A DNA stretch of 64,000 nucleotides from contig NZ_JAFFQD010000009.1 in the NCBI RefSeq assembly GCF_016918565.1, positions 57,239 to 121,238 on the forward strand, in the 5' to 3' direction. Shown one piece after another: positions 8,685 to 19,166 of this stretch (position 1 is its first letter; the number at the start of each line of letters is the position of its first letter). A model generated the notes under the pieces. It had not been told where the DNA came from and did no database searches. It saw nothing but the letters and a program-made list of their open reading frames with translations. A program made the position numbers and the translations under genes. This DNA is from Desulfogranum marinum. Lineage in GTDB: Bacteria; Desulfobacterota; Desulfobulbia; Desulfobulbales; Desulfobulbaceae.

Positions 8685-10424
8685 TCAAGGAGAGAAAACA
8701 GGTATATAGATCTTAAAAACAGTACCTTGGCCGATTGTACTTTTAATAGTAACGCCCCCTTCGTACGAGCGAAGAATTCCAAGGATCACCGATAGGCCCA
8801 TGCCTCGACCTGTAAATTTGCTTGTGAAAAAAGGATCGAAAATTTTTTCGATATCCTCATTTGATATACCGGATCCATTGTCTTGTACGGTTAGACAAGC
8901 GTAATTGTGTTTCTGCGGCTGCCATTCGAGAGGGTATCGAAATTTATCAGTAATCTCTTTAGAACGTGCAACGTAAATGGTCAGGTGAATATTACCAGGT
9001 TTACCATCTATAGACTCCCAGGCATTGATAACCAGATTGGAGACAATTTGCTGAACCTGTTTCCTGTCCACCATGACACATGGTCCGGGAGCAGGAAAAT
9101 CAGTAGTTATTGTTATACCACGTGGCTTGGCGAGGTCGATCAGGTGAAAATCTTGATTACAGGCCAAGGAAAAATCTACAGGTTGTCTAGCTGAGGCCTT
9201 TTGCCCCAGATAGGTAAGCATAAGACTACTTAATTCCGAGGCTCTCCAGGCAGCCGACAAAGCATCTTTAACAAGCGGAGTTATAGTCTCTCCTTCTCGT
9301 TGAGCATCGTCCTGTGCAAGCTCAAGATTTCCTACGACTGCAGCTAGTATATTGTTAAAATTATGAGCTATTGCTCCGGCCATGACGCCGAGACTCTCCG
9401 CCTTTTCTATTTGTTTCAATTGATTATGCAGCTTAATTCTCTCGTGTTCGAGTTGCTTGCGTGCGGAAATATTTTGATGCCGCAAAACGATTTTCCCATA
9501 ACCATTATCGGCGATCAGTTTTGTCGCCGTTCCTGTAAACCAACGCTGTTCATCCGGTGAATGACATGGGTATTCAAAGGTGAATGTATCTTTCTCATCC
9601 TTTAAGATAGCACGTATTTCAGCAGCAAAAAGACGAGCCGTTTCCGTTTCTGTCTCATCTCCCTGGGCATTGTCACAAACATCCAGATAATTTGCCCCTT
9701 CCACAAGATTGCTCGTGCTGGATGCATTTTCGGCCGCAAATCGTCTCCATGCTTCATTTACCAGCAGAATAGTTCCATCTTTATCGAGAACACAGACATT
9801 TGAATCCAGTGAATCAATAATAGCCACGATAAAATCCTGGAATTTTTGCAAAGACTGCTCGGCTTTTACACGGGTGGTTACGTCAGAGACAGTGACAAGC
9901 AGTTCATTGGCTGTTTGTTCCAAAACCTCATAGCTATTTTGCATCGTGGCCGCAAGATCGACATATCTAACTGATTTGTCATTTGATTTTAGACGCAGCT
10001 CAATATGTTTATCGATAGGCTGTTTGAAAAATGACCTCAGGCGGGCACGAAAGATTGGCTGATCAACAGGTACAAGGAATTCAGCAAAGGGTTTACCATG
10101 TATATGGGGACTCTCTGCACCCACCATATTGGCAAAAGTTGTGTTTGTTTCCCTGATAATTCCTGCTTGGTTTAAAATTACATAGCCCACTGGTGCATTG
10201 TGGTAGAGCTTCATATAGCGGGCACGATTTTGTTCAAGCTTGGATTCAGCCTCACGCAATTCTTGATTTTGCAGCTCAAGTTCGACCTGATGAACTTGAA
10301 GTTCTTGGATGAGCTGATGAAGATCTTCCTTCTTCTCCAAGTCAGTGTTTATATATTGCCCGCTAAGGAGCTTTTCTGCTCTACAGCGAAGTGTAGTGCT
10401 ATTCTCATCTTTTTTTTGTGACAT
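8685..10424 (-). CDS. Cytoplasmic PAS-PAS sensor histidine kinase
   Basis: A 579-residue kinase with no membrane segment. A short coiled coil (about residues 28-70, LIQELQVHQVELELQNQEL) precedes PAS1 (about 70-190) and PAS2 (about 200-330). The phosphoacceptor region is VMAGAIAHNFNNILAAVVGN, an H-N-F-N-N type H-box. The ATPase domain has the N box (NLVINAWES), G1 (DNGSGIS) and G2 (GRGMGLSVILG) motifs. There is no receiver domain. It lies 37 bp after the CheB-CheR-PAS gene in the same direction. The large cluster contains no dedicated single-domain partner, so its target may be the REC-LuxR protein at 16663-18942. Confidence 0.88.
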   Translation of the reverse strand: MSQKKDENSTTLRCRAEKLLSGQYINTDLEKKEDLHQLIQELQVHQVELELQNQELREAESKLEQNRARYMKLYHNAPVGYVILNQAGIIRETNTTFANMVGAESPHIHGKPFAEFLVPVDQPIFRARLRSFFKQPIDKHIELRLKSNDKSVRYVDLAATMQNSYEVLEQTANELLVTVSDVTTRVKAEQSLQKFQDFIVAIIDSLDSNVCVLDKDGTILLVNEAWRRFAAENASSTSNLVEGANYLDVCDNAQGDETETETARLFAAEIRAILKDEKDTFTFEYPCHSPDEQRWFTGTATKLIADNGYGKIVLRHQNISARKQLEHERIKLHNQLKQIEKAESLGVMAGAIAHNFNNILAAVVGNLELAQDDAQREGETITPLVKDALSAAWRASELSSLMLTYLGQKASARQPVDFSLACNQDFHLIDLAKPRGITITTDFPAPGPCVMVDRKQVQQIVSNLVINAWESIDGKPGNIHLTIYVARSKEITDKFRYPLEWQPQKHNYACLTVQDNGSGISNEDIEKIFDPFFTSKFTGRGMGLSVILGILRSYEGGVTIKSTIGQGTVFKIYIPVFSP

Positions 10425-10461
10425 AGCTTATTGTTATGCTTGTGATCTACATTGCGGGAAC

Positions 10462-13400
10462 CTACTTGTGCCTTTTAGTTTTGGTACAATCGGCTAAGAG
10501 GCAGTAGCGGTCAGTGATGTCCTCAAAGGTTGAGTACACCTGATATGGTTGTTGTTCATTATGATGAAATTGAGGACTTGAATTGACTAAAATCCACCTG
10601 GTAGCTGAAAAGGCAGGACTGTATACTCCCATTATGAAACCAAAGACTGGTTGGCAAGTGGAAAGAGCAACCATTGCCGGATGTTTTTCTCCAGGCAGTA
10701 CCGATCCATCTTCAGCGATGGCCTGCCAACGGGGATCCATGGAGTCAATCCCATGCATTTGGTCTGAGGTCAACCCAAGGATCTTTTCCGCAGCAGGATT
10801 AGCCGATATGATTTTCCCATCGCAGTCCTGATAGACCACGCCCTGGGCCATGGTTTCAAAAAGCTTCCGGTATTTGCGCTCACCCTCCTCCAAATCACGG
10901 CTCATGCGTTGCTGTTCTGATATATCTTCAAAACTTACAGCCAATCTCTTTTCCGGCAGACGAAAGATGTGGATCCGATAGGCTCCCTCTAACTTGTCAT
11001 CTTTATATTCATAGTTTTCCAGATAGCAGGTTTCACCGGTTGCCATCACGGTATGCAACTTATCGACAAGCCCATCTCGGTCAGTTGCCGGCCATACCTC
11101 TTCAAAACGTTTTCCCCTATACTTTTCAAGGCGTATCCCGGTCATACGCTCCGCCTCGGGATTGCTTTTCTCCAACAACAGTTCACCTTTATCATTTTGC
11201 TGATACACAAACAGGCCGGACGGCATGTACTGGCTGATATCCAAGGTGGTCTGTCGGCTATGTGCAAGATGATCCCTTATTGCTTTTGTCTCAGTTATAT
11301 CTATGAAGGTTAGCACTATGCCTGAATATGCATTGGGGCCAATTGCATAGGGAATGATGCGGGCAAGATAATAACGACCGCTTGATGATTCGAGTTCCTG
11401 TTCGATCATCTGATTTGTCTGGAGAACATTTTTAATTTTTTCAGTTAGATCTATATTGCTCAACCGATGGGCGACATGGTGTAGTGGACGACCAATATCC
11501 TTTTCCATGACATGGAAGATATTGACGATTTCAGGAGAGAATCTTCGAATTTCCATGTTTTCATCGAGCAGAAGAGTACCGATGCGGGAGCTGGTTAACA
11601 GGTTATCAACATCGTTATTCAGTTCTGTAAGTTCTATAATCTTTGTTTGATGTTCTGCATTGACGGTATACAGCTCCTCGTTGGTCGATTGCAGCTCCTC
11701 GTTTGTACTTTGCAATTCCTCGTTGCTTGCCAACAGCTCTTCATTAGTGGCCTGCAGTTCTTCATTAGAGGTTTCCAGCTCTTCGATGGTTGCCTGTAAA
11801 TTTTCTCTGGCAAATTGCAGTTCCTGTTCCAAATCGGCAATACGCTGTTGCGCTTCTTCGCCCACATCGTAGCAGGTGGCCTCTTCTATACCAATTGTAG
11901 GTCGGCTATCTATTTCTTCAAAAAAGATTGCTACCAAGGGGTCGAAACCTTTCTTCCCCGGCAAGGGGATTATGCGGATACGAACTGTTCGCGCACCTTG
12001 CGCCCGCTGCAATCTGATATTCGTGTAATGTAGAGGCTCACCAGTGCGAAAAACTTTTTGTACACCTGTAGAAAGAGGTATGGCCAGTTCTGGTACTGCC
12101 ATTTTTGTGATGTTGTATTCGGCCGGCCCTGAGGGTATTTTAAAATACCCTTCAGTGTCACCGACAATATGGACCAGCTCCAGATTTTCGTTGGCGATAA
12201 CGGAATGTGGAAGATAGTATTGAGTCGCTATCTCCAGGTATTGCTTAACGATGCGATTGCCCTCGTTATCTGCAACTCGCCGATCCCGTCCTCGGTTGGT
12301 GAATGGCTGAGTGGAATACGTTTTATCTTCCCGGGTTTGACTGATAAATCCGCTTTGCAAAGGCTGGGGCTTACCTTTTGATCTATAAATCTTGTGCTTA
12401 TGGTGCACTGACGTAAAGCATTCTTTCATCTCGCCGATACTTTCACTGGTACCCAAAAAAAGCAGGCCACCCGGGTTTAAAGAAAAATTAAACATTTCAA
12501 AGGCTTTCTGCTGAAGAACAGGTTGTAAATAGATAAGGAGATTGCGACAGCTTATCAGGTCGATATTGGTGAAGGGTGGGTCCTTGATAACGTTGTGTTG
12601 AGCAAACACGACCATCTCACGTAAGTGCCTAGCAATCTGCAGCTTTTCTTCTTTATGGTAGAAATATTTGGCAACAATTTTCGGGTTCAGGTCACCTATA
12701 ATACTTTCGGGGTATATTCCTGTACTTGCCGAAACAAGAGCATCTTTGTCAATATCGGTGGCAAAAATTTTTATATCCCGACTGATTGCAGATTTCTCCA
12801 TGGCCTCTTTTACAAGTATGGCAAGCGTATAAGCCTCCTCTCCAGTGGAACAACCCGCTACCCAAAAACGTATCTCCCTGTTGTTGGAGCCTTGCAGCAA
12901 TTCAGGCAGCCATTTTTCCCCCAACTCATGCATGGCCTTTGGGTCTCGAAAAAAATTGGTGACTCCAATGAGCAGATCGCGGTAGAGAGCGGTTACCTCG
13001 CCGGGAAAGTTTTGCAGATATTCAACATACTTTTCAAAATCATTGATCTGGTTGACCGACATTCGGCGCTCGATGCGGCGGGTGACGGTAGTTGGCTTAT
13101 AATGGGTAAAGTCGACCTTGACTTTGTCTCGTAGCTCAGCAAAAAGCCGGGTCAGGGCATCAGCGTCTTGCAACAAGAGATCAGATTGCTTTTCCCCTGT
13201 GACATAAGGGTGAGCAACATAGGCGAGGAGTTGTTCCGGCATTTGTTCCGGCGCCAGTATAAAATCGGCAACCCCTGTTGAGATGGCCGATCTAGGCATA
13301 CCGTCGAATTTGGCGCTTCCTTCTTCCTGCACCATAACCATTCCGCCGAGCTCTTTAATCGCCCTCACGCCTCTGGTCCCGTCACTGCCTGTACCTGAAA

Positions 13401-13803
13401 GAATGATAGCTATGGAATTGTTGGCTTGATCTTCGGCAAGCGATTTAAGGAAAATATCAATAGGCAGGTTGATCCCCTGCTTGATGACCTTATCATTCAG
13501 CAGCAGCTTACCATGAAAAATGGTAAGATTTTTCTTAGGAGGGATAAGGTAGACGTTGTTAGCGAGGACTTCCATACCTTCTTCAGCACGGTGAACCGGC
13601 ATCGCGGTTTTTTTTGACAGCAATTCGACCATCAAGCTTTTATAGTCGGGGGAAAGATGCTGGACGACTATGAACGCCAATCCACTCGTTGTTTCCATAT
13701 TTTTGAAAAACAGTTCGATCGCTTCCAGGCCGCCTGCAGACGCTCCGATACCTACATAGTGCTTAGGTTTTTGTGTGCTACCTGTTTTTCTATTGGTTTT
13801 CAT
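10462..13803 (-). CDS. CheB-CheR-PAS fusion protein
   Basis: An 1113-residue fusion of a chemotaxis-type methylesterase and methyltransferase. The CheB domain (about 15-200) keeps its catalytic triad: Ser22 in GASAGG, His49 in VVQHLSP and Asp141 in [10 protein letters not shown]. The CheR domain (about 215-480) begins with [16 protein letters not shown] and has the SAM-binding [12 protein letters not shown] long coiled coil (about 645-720) built of NEELQ-type heptads follows, then three PAS domains. No histidine kinase domain follows, unlike many relatives. The CheB domain has no receiver domain. No chemoreceptor, CheA or CheW is near, so a non-flagellar role, such as scaffolding or protein methylation within this sensory cluster, is likely. 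Confidence 0.9.
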   Translation of the reverse strand: MKTNRKTGSTQKPKHYVGIGASAGGLEAIELFFKNMETTSGLAFIVVQHLSPDYKSLMVELLSKKTAMPVHRAEEGMEVLANNVYLIPPKKNLTIFHGKLLLNDKVIKQGINLPIDIFLKSLAEDQANNSIAIILSGTGSDGTRGVRAIKELGGMVMVQEEGSAKFDGMPRSAISTGVADFILAPEQMPEQLLAYVAHPYVTGEKQSDLLLQDADALTRLFAELRDKVKVDFTHYKPTTVTRRIERRMSVNQINDFEKYVEYLQNFPGEVTALYRDLLIGVTNFFRDPKAMHELGEKWLPELLQGSNNREIRFWVAGCSTGEEAYTLAILVKEAMEKSAISRDIKIFATDIDKDALVSASTGIYPESIIGDLNPKIVAKYFYHKEEKLQIARHLREMVVFAQHNVIKDPPFTNIDLISCRNLLIYLQPVLQQKAFEMFNFSLNPGGLLFLGTSESIGEMKECFTSVHHKHKIYRSKGKPQPLQSGFISQTREDKTYSTQPFTNRGRDRRVADNEGNRIVKQYLEIATQYYLPHSVIANENLELVHIVGDTEGYFKIPSGPAEYNITKMAVPELAIPLSTGVQKVFRTGEPLHYTNIRLQRAQGARTVRIRIIPLPGKKGFDPLVAIFFEEIDSRPTIGIEEATCYDVGEEAQQRIADLEQELQFARENLQATIEELETSNEELQATNEELLASNEELQSTNEELQSTNEELYTVNAEHQTKIIELTELNNDVDNLLTSSRIGTLLLDENMEIRRFSPEIVNIFHVMEKDIGRPLHHVAHRLSNIDLTEKIKNVLQTNQMIEQELESSSGRYYLARIIPYAIGPNAYSGIVLTFIDITETKAIRDHLAHSRQTTLDISQYMPSGLFVYQQNDKGELLLEKSNPEAERMTGIRLEKYRGKRFEEVWPATDRDGLVDKLHTVMATGETCYLENYEYKDDKLEGAYRIHIFRLPEKRLAVSFEDISEQQRMSRDLEEGERKYRKLFETMAQGVVYQDCDGKIISANPAAEKILGLTSDQMHGIDSMDPRWQAIAEDGSVLPGEKHPAMVALSTCQPVFGFIMGVYSPAFSATRWILVNSSPQFHHNEQQPYQVYSTFEDITDRYCLLADCTKTKRHK
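11671..11800. repeat. Imperfect 21-bp tandem repeat (coiled-coil codons)
   Basis: About six units with a 21-bp period, each related to CAGCTCCTCGTTGGTCGATTG, lie inside the CheB-CheR-PAS gene. They encode successive heptads of the form NEELQ(S/A)(T/S), so the repeat is explained by the coiled coil between CheR and the PAS domains. Such repeats can change length by slippage in steps of one heptad without a frameshift. Confidence 0.85.
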
Positions 13804-13861
13804 ATCCTATACTCAACAGCAAACTTATTTAAGGCCATGGGAATACTTTCCATTGTGTACT

Positions 13862-16522
13862 TCAGCTCAAAATACTTTGTAGTGTGTGGGCTAATTGATC
13901 GAGAGAAAATGGTTTTTGGATAAACTGAACACCTTCATCCAAAATTCCATTATGTGCAATCACGTTGGCAGTGTAGCCTGAAGTAAACAGCACACTGACG
14001 TTGGGATAAAGTGGTTGAATACGTTCAGCCATTTCTTTTCCGGTCATTTCAGGCATAACGACATCAGTAAAAACCAAATCAATATCTCCGGAATAATCTT
14101 CTGCAATTTGTATAGCTTCACTTGGCCTGCTAGCAGGCAAAATACTATATCCTATTTTTTCAAGCATCTTTTGGGTCATTGCCAATACAGTAAGGTCATC
14201 TTCTACCAGCAAAATAGTTTCTCCCCAGCTCTTCCTATTGCTAGAGGCAACAACTTTTCCTGTTTTTCGATTTTCCTCATCACAAGATGGAAAATACAAT
14301 TTGAAAGTGGTTCCCTTGTTTGGCTCACTGTACAAATTTATGAAACCTCCATTTTGTTTGACTATGCCGTAAACCATTGACAACCCAAGCCCTGTGCCAT
14401 CCCCCAGCCCTTTGGTAGTAAAGAATGGTTCAAAAATATGCTCCTGATTTTCCTTATCAATGCCACACCCGTTATCGCTCACAGACAGCTGGATAAACTC
14501 TCCAGGGTAGAACCCGAAGTGGTCTGCGCAATATTCCTGATCAAAGGTAACCCTCGCTGTTTCAATGATTATATTTCCAGAACCGGTAATAGAATCTTTA
14601 GCATTTACGCAAAGATTGGCAAGAATCTGATCAATTTGACTTGGATCTATTTTGATTATGAGAGTGTCCGAGTCCGGAACCCAAGTTAGGTCGATGTTCT
14701 CACCAATTAGGCGGTGGAGCATCTGCAACATATTTGCGACCGCGCTGTTTAAATCGATAACTTTCGGAGAAATCGTCTGCTTCCTTGAGAAAGCGAGTAA
14801 TTGGCGAACAATAGTCGCAGAACGCTCAGCAGCATTAAGGATTTTCCCTAGTAATCCATAAAGGTTGTCTTTGGGATCAACGTCCTCAAGTGCCATCTCG
14901 GTGTAACCAATTATCACCCCGAGAATATTATTAAAATCGTGAGCGACCCCACCTGTGAGCCGACCGACAGCCTCCATTTTCTGAGCCTGCTGCAATTGAG
15001 ACTCCAGCGATATCTGCTCAGTTATATCGCGTTTAACGGCGATAAAGTGAACCAATTGTCCCTCAGGATCAAAAACAGGAGATATTGTTGCTTCTTCTGT
15101 AAAAAAATCACCATCCTTGCGCTTGTTCACCATGCGGCCTTTAAAGGTTTGGCCGCTGTTAAGCGTTTGCCACAAATCCTGGTAAAAAGATGCATCCTGC
15201 TCATCACTTTTCAAGATCCGCGGGTTCTTATCAAACACTTCCTCAGAGGTATAGCCGGAGATGATTTCAAAGGCTGGATTGACATATTTTATTTTTGCAT
15301 CTTTGTCAGTGATGACAATAGCATCACGGGTTTGTTCAATTGCAGCAATTAAGCGGTCACGTTCAGCCTTTCTTTCCATGCGTTTGGAGACATCACGCAT
15401 TACCCCCAAGTTGCCTATCCATTTATCATTTTGGTCGTAGAGTTTTACGCCGAAGGTTTCGCCGGGAAATTCTTTTCCCGAACGATGTTTGTATGAAGTC
15501 ACATACACTTTGTCTTCTTGCTGTGCATCTTTGCCGAAAATCCTTTTGCCTGCTGTTTGATATGCAGCAGAGGCAGCATAGAGAATTTTTGTGGTTTTCC
15601 CTCTTAATTCTTCGGGTAAATAACCGAAAGTTTTTTCCATCCCTTTGTTAGCATAGAGAATTTTTCGGTCTGTATCGGTGATTACCACACCATCATCGAT
15701 GGCGTTAAACATCGTTTCAAAAAGTATATTTTGTTCAAGAATTTGCCGTTCGGCAGCTCTTAACTTACTTATATCTCTGGTTATCGATAGAATATGAGGG
15801 GTATTTTCCAGGGAAATGATCTTGGCAGACATTAACGTAGTGGTAACGCTGCCATCCTTTTTGCGGAATTTTACTTCGATATTTTCGCAAACACCTTCCC
15901 TTTGCAAACTTTGCACCAACCGTTGTCTGTCTAGAGGATCGTGCCAAATGTTGATATCCAGTGAGGTCTTTTCAAAAATATCGTCTTTGGTAAAACCTGT
16001 TAGCTCTGTGAATCCCTTGTTAACGTCTATATAGAGGCCATCTTCAAGGCGGTTTATGTTGATTGCATCAGGGCTGGCATCGAAGGCGAGAAAAAATTTA
16101 TTTTCACTCTCCCGCAGCCTCTCCTCCGTTGTTTTTTGTTCTGTTATATTAAAGAGGAGACAATGAGTCTGGCGTGATCCATCTTCTGCATGCTCCTCAC
16201 AGGTACCCTCAAATGAAAACCAAATTATTGTGCCGTTTTTATTAAATATTCGAAATTTAACACCTAAAACAGTACCCCTGTGCTGTAGAGCAGAAAACTT
16301 CGCATTAAAGCTTTCGATGTCCTCAGGATAAATAATATCAACAAAAGAAGTCCCGATAATCTCTTCACGGCTATAGCCAAGAGTCTTAAGCCAAAGCTGG
16401 TTTACTTCCAGGATATTCCCATCCATATCAAGAGATTGATACGGGACAGGTAAGAGCTCACAATGTATGATTTTTGATTCCTTATTTTTTTCATGTTCTG
16501 AAAAAACAATACTTTTGGGCAT
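13862..16522 (-). CDS. Hybrid PAS histidine kinase with C-terminal receiver
   Basis: An 886-residue cytoplasmic hybrid kinase. Four PAS domains occupy about residues 15-500, including repeated PAC-type segments (GTIIWFSFEGTCEE; GSVTTTLMSAKIIS; GKEFPGETFGVKLYD; GDFFTEEATISPVF). The H-box is VGRLTGGVAHDFNNILG, followed by an ATPase domain with DNGCGID and GLGDGTGLGLSMVYG. The receiver at about 765-886 starts LLVEDDLTVL and has the phosphoacceptor in FTDVVMPEMTG and the conserved KPF. It is the second gene of the cluster, 58 bp before the CheB-CheR-PAS gene. The architecture suggests a cytoplasmic redox or ligand sensor whose phosphate passes within the protein and then to a partner. Confidence 0.9.
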   Translation of the reverse strand: MPKSIVFSEHEKNKESKIIHCELLPVPYQSLDMDGNILEVNQLWLKTLGYSREEIIGTSFVDIIYPEDIESFNAKFSALQHRGTVLGVKFRIFNKNGTIIWFSFEGTCEEHAEDGSRQTHCLLFNITEQKTTEERLRESENKFFLAFDASPDAININRLEDGLYIDVNKGFTELTGFTKDDIFEKTSLDINIWHDPLDRQRLVQSLQREGVCENIEVKFRKKDGSVTTTLMSAKIISLENTPHILSITRDISKLRAAERQILEQNILFETMFNAIDDGVVITDTDRKILYANKGMEKTFGYLPEELRGKTTKILYAASAAYQTAGKRIFGKDAQQEDKVYVTSYKHRSGKEFPGETFGVKLYDQNDKWIGNLGVMRDVSKRMERKAERDRLIAAIEQTRDAIVITDKDAKIKYVNPAFEIISGYTSEEVFDKNPRILKSDEQDASFYQDLWQTLNSGQTFKGRMVNKRKDGDFFTEEATISPVFDPEGQLVHFIAVKRDITEQISLESQLQQAQKMEAVGRLTGGVAHDFNNILGVIIGYTEMALEDVDPKDNLYGLLGKILNAAERSATIVRQLLAFSRKQTISPKVIDLNSAVANMLQMLHRLIGENIDLTWVPDSDTLIIKIDPSQIDQILANLCVNAKDSITGSGNIIIETARVTFDQEYCADHFGFYPGEFIQLSVSDNGCGIDKENQEHIFEPFFTTKGLGDGTGLGLSMVYGIVKQNGGFINLYSEPNKGTTFKLYFPSCDEENRKTGKVVASSNRKSWGETILLVEDDLTVLAMTQKMLEKIGYSILPASRPSEAIQIAEDYSGDIDLVFTDVVMPEMTGKEMAERIQPLYPNVSVLFTSGYTANVIAHNGILDEGVQFIQKPFSLDQLAHTLQSILS

Positions 16523-16662
16523 TTGTCGTGAACCTGCTGTCTTGATAGAAGTGTTTCCCGCCAGTTCGCAACAAGAATGGCAAGTACAAAAATAAATTAC
16601 TTCTGATATTCATCAATACGGAAGGAAAAGACAACAGGTTTTAACGGGACCAAAACGGGACA

Positions 16663-18942
16663 CTAATTGTCCCACTGCTCCATACTCATAAGATGGGCTC
16701 TTAAATTAATTTTTGAATTTTGCAAATTGAGTCGAGCACGAATGCGTTTTCGATACGTTTCGACAGATTTGACGGAAATTCCCTGCAACCTGGCAATTTC
16801 TTTATTGGTGAGCCCTTTTCTTATCATATCTGCAACCTGCACTAATGAAGGGGTGAGAGCACTCTTTATAGAAGATAAATTTTTTGCAAAAGGAGAGGTG
16901 ATTGTTTTCAGGTTGCTTTCCAGCACGTTGAGCTGCGATTTTTGCTGGGTATCAAGGGCTCCTAGCTTTAATCGCTCGATACAGGGTAAAACCAGCTGAT
17001 GGACATTGATTAATATCCCCCGGTCATGCTCCAGCAGGTCTTCTTCCCGATTCCTGAGCAGTACTTTGAGGGCAGCATTCATTTCCTCTAGCTCTGCCTG
17101 CTTTATTTTCAAGTTTTGCTCGGCAAGTTGTTGGGCAATAGCCACGGCAATATGCCCTGCAAGTCGCTCCATCAACGAGACAAATTCAGAGGAGAAACGA
17201 TTTGCCTCTTTGTGGTTGAGTTGAATCAGGCCCAAGGTGTTTTCACCTACTTGTAGCGGAACCAGTAAAACTGATTCATACCCAGCCGCATTACAATGAT
17301 TCGGCATGCCATGATACATGTGGGGAGTGTCATGTCGTGTCATAAACAGACTGGTGTTATTTGAACAAAAACTCCCTCTCGCAGTAAAAAAAGAGCGCGA
17401 GGCATCATGTCGACCATTAATAACCAAATCACACATGCACTCTAAATGTTGCTCATCTTCCCCGCAGGAAAATCGTGTGCCCTTATCATCCGTAGTGAAC
17501 ACGCTTTTTGCTGTACGAATAAATTCTTCTGGAAAACCAATGGATGCATAATAGGGGAACATCTTTCCTTGCTTAAGACGAATAGCAATGGCATCTACAC
17601 CAGACCAGGTCTTGAAAAAAAACAAGACACTCTCTAACATTTTGTGCAGGTCATTTTGCTTGCCGATGATGGAAAAGAGTTCAAGCTGAATATCCTTTTC
17701 TTCTTCCATCCGTTTACGATCATCAATTTCAATCATCATCGGCAAGAAATACATGGGGTTTCCCTCATTATCCCGGATCAATCGAACTGACAGGCGCACC
17801 CATATCTTTTTTCCACTTTTATGGACAAGAGGTTTATCCATCTCATACGAATCGATGAGGCCCTCGACAAGGTCCTCGGCTTGCTTGAGGTAAAAGGATA
17901 AATCTTCGGCACAGGTAATAACAGAAAAATGCTGACTGAATAATTCGGATGATTGATATCCGGTCATTGTACACAGTTCGTCATTGACGTTGAGAAACGT
18001 ATAGTCGAGACTTATAATAGCGGCCCCAATGGGGGACTGATCAAAAGTGCGCCTGAAAAACTCTTCGTTTTTATAAAGAGCAATCTCAGAAGCCTTACGT
18101 TCTGTCACGTCTTCCATACAGACAAACACCCTCTTTTCTCCCGAGACAACAACAAGACTGGTTGAAAATCGTACAATTCGATCTTCCTGCATGCATCTCA
18201 GGCATGCTTCAAGCTCCGTATGGAACTGGCCGGTGGAGAATGTATCGGTAATGGCACTTCGTACACCACAGGCTGCACAAAACGGACCAAAACCGCAGCC
18301 TTCTGTGTGATCTGCGTTGCGTGAACAGTCAAAGGCGACTCCGCAGGACTCACCAATTTTCGAATCAACATCACCACCAAATATTTTAGCCAAGGCTGGA
18401 TTGGCTTTGAGTACTCTCGCATCACCATCTGTCAAAAACAGGGCAATCGGGGCTTGAAAAAAAATTGTCTGAAGTTCTTCTTCCAAATCAATTCGATGAA
18501 GTTTCTCTCTGTCTGATACCTCTCTGGCTTTTTCGCGGTCCAGCTTTAGGGAATCCCTGGTATTTTTTTCTTTGAGCCTGGCGTTTACCCGAGCTAAAAA
18601 CTCTGCATTGGGCAAAGGGCGAGATATATATTCACTCACTCCCGCATGGTAACCCTTAACGTAGTACTCTGCCGCAGTTTGGGTACTTGAAATAAGAATG
18701 GTATCAATTACTCCAGGCTGTAGCGAAGCCTGAATGTGTTGACATACTTCAAGGCCATTCATGTCAGGTAGCACGGCATCAACAACAGCTATATCAGGTT
18801 GTTGTTCTACAGCTAAACGAATCCCTTCCGCCCCGGTAGACGCGGTTATAACTTGATGTCCATCCCGGCGAAGAATGCGAGCCATGCCTTCAAGGAGATC
18901 AGGGTCATCGTCAATTACCAAAAAAAGTGCGGTCGAATCCAT
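16663..18942 (-). CDS. REC-PAS-PAS-GAF-LuxR transcription regulator
   Basis: A 759-residue single-chain regulator joining input and DNA binding. The receiver (about 6-120) has DDD at 11-13 and Asp55 as phosphoacceptor, but the conserved Lys of the KP motif is Arg108 (SRPLP). PAS1 contains a Cys cluster (TEGCGFGPFCAACGVRS, about 205-222), suggestive of redox or metal sensing. PAS2 spans about 275-400. A GAF domain (about 410-605) also contains several Cys and His residues. A coiled coil follows, then a LuxR-type HTH (about 685-750; IRKGLTNKEIARLQGISVKS). It is the first gene of the minus-strand cluster and diverges from the heme oxygenase operon, 224 bp apart, so it is a candidate regulator of both. 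Confidence 0.88.
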   Translation of the reverse strand: MDSTALFLVIDDDPDLLEGMARILRRDGHQVITASTGAEGIRLAVEQQPDIAVVDAVLPDMNGLEVCQHIQASLQPGVIDTILISSTQTAAEYYVKGYHAGVSEYISRPLPNAEFLARVNARLKEKNTRDSLKLDREKAREVSDREKLHRIDLEEELQTIFFQAPIALFLTDGDARVLKANPALAKIFGGDVDSKIGESCGVAFDCSRNADHTEGCGFGPFCAACGVRSAITDTFSTGQFHTELEACLRCMQEDRIVRFSTSLVVVSGEKRVFVCMEDVTERKASEIALYKNEEFFRRTFDQSPIGAAIISLDYTFLNVNDELCTMTGYQSSELFSQHFSVITCAEDLSFYLKQAEDLVEGLIDSYEMDKPLVHKSGKKIWVRLSVRLIRDNEGNPMYFLPMMIEIDDRKRMEEEKDIQLELFSIIGKQNDLHKMLESVLFFFKTWSGVDAIAIRLKQGKMFPYYASIGFPEEFIRTAKSVFTTDDKGTRFSCGEDEQHLECMCDLVINGRHDASRSFFTARGSFCSNNTSLFMTRHDTPHMYHGMPNHCNAAGYESVLLVPLQVGENTLGLIQLNHKEANRFSSEFVSLMERLAGHIAVAIAQQLAEQNLKIKQAELEEMNAALKVLLRNREEDLLEHDRGILINVHQLVLPCIERLKLGALDTQQKSQLNVLESNLKTITSPFAKNLSSIKSALTPSLVQVADMIRKGLTNKEIARLQGISVKSVETYRKRIRARLNLQNSKINLRAHLMSMEQWDN

Positions 18943-19166
18943 TGCTTCTTCAGTAGTGTTTCTATTTTAGTACTCTTACGTATAGCTCTATGGAAAGAGA
19001 TAACATAAATGTCGATAATTCTCATTGACGATTCTTGCGGTCCTCTTGTATCCTCTGCAAAGACAAGGCTTTTCTATAAGCGTAAGATTTTTCTTCATCG
19101 GTCATTTTAAAATTATCTTTGGCTGATCCCTCTAACTTTATTAAGAATATTAAAAAAGAAAAAGAT

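Noticed and set aside
11671..11800. Regular short repeats that could suggest a CRISPR or VNTR array
   Set aside because: The period is 21 bp with no spacers and the repeats are in-frame heptads of a coiled coil in the CheB-CheR-PAS gene.
12625..13134. Long open frame of 169 codons opposite the CheB-CheR gene
   Set aside because: It is antisense to a well-supported coding region and has no protein pattern of its own.
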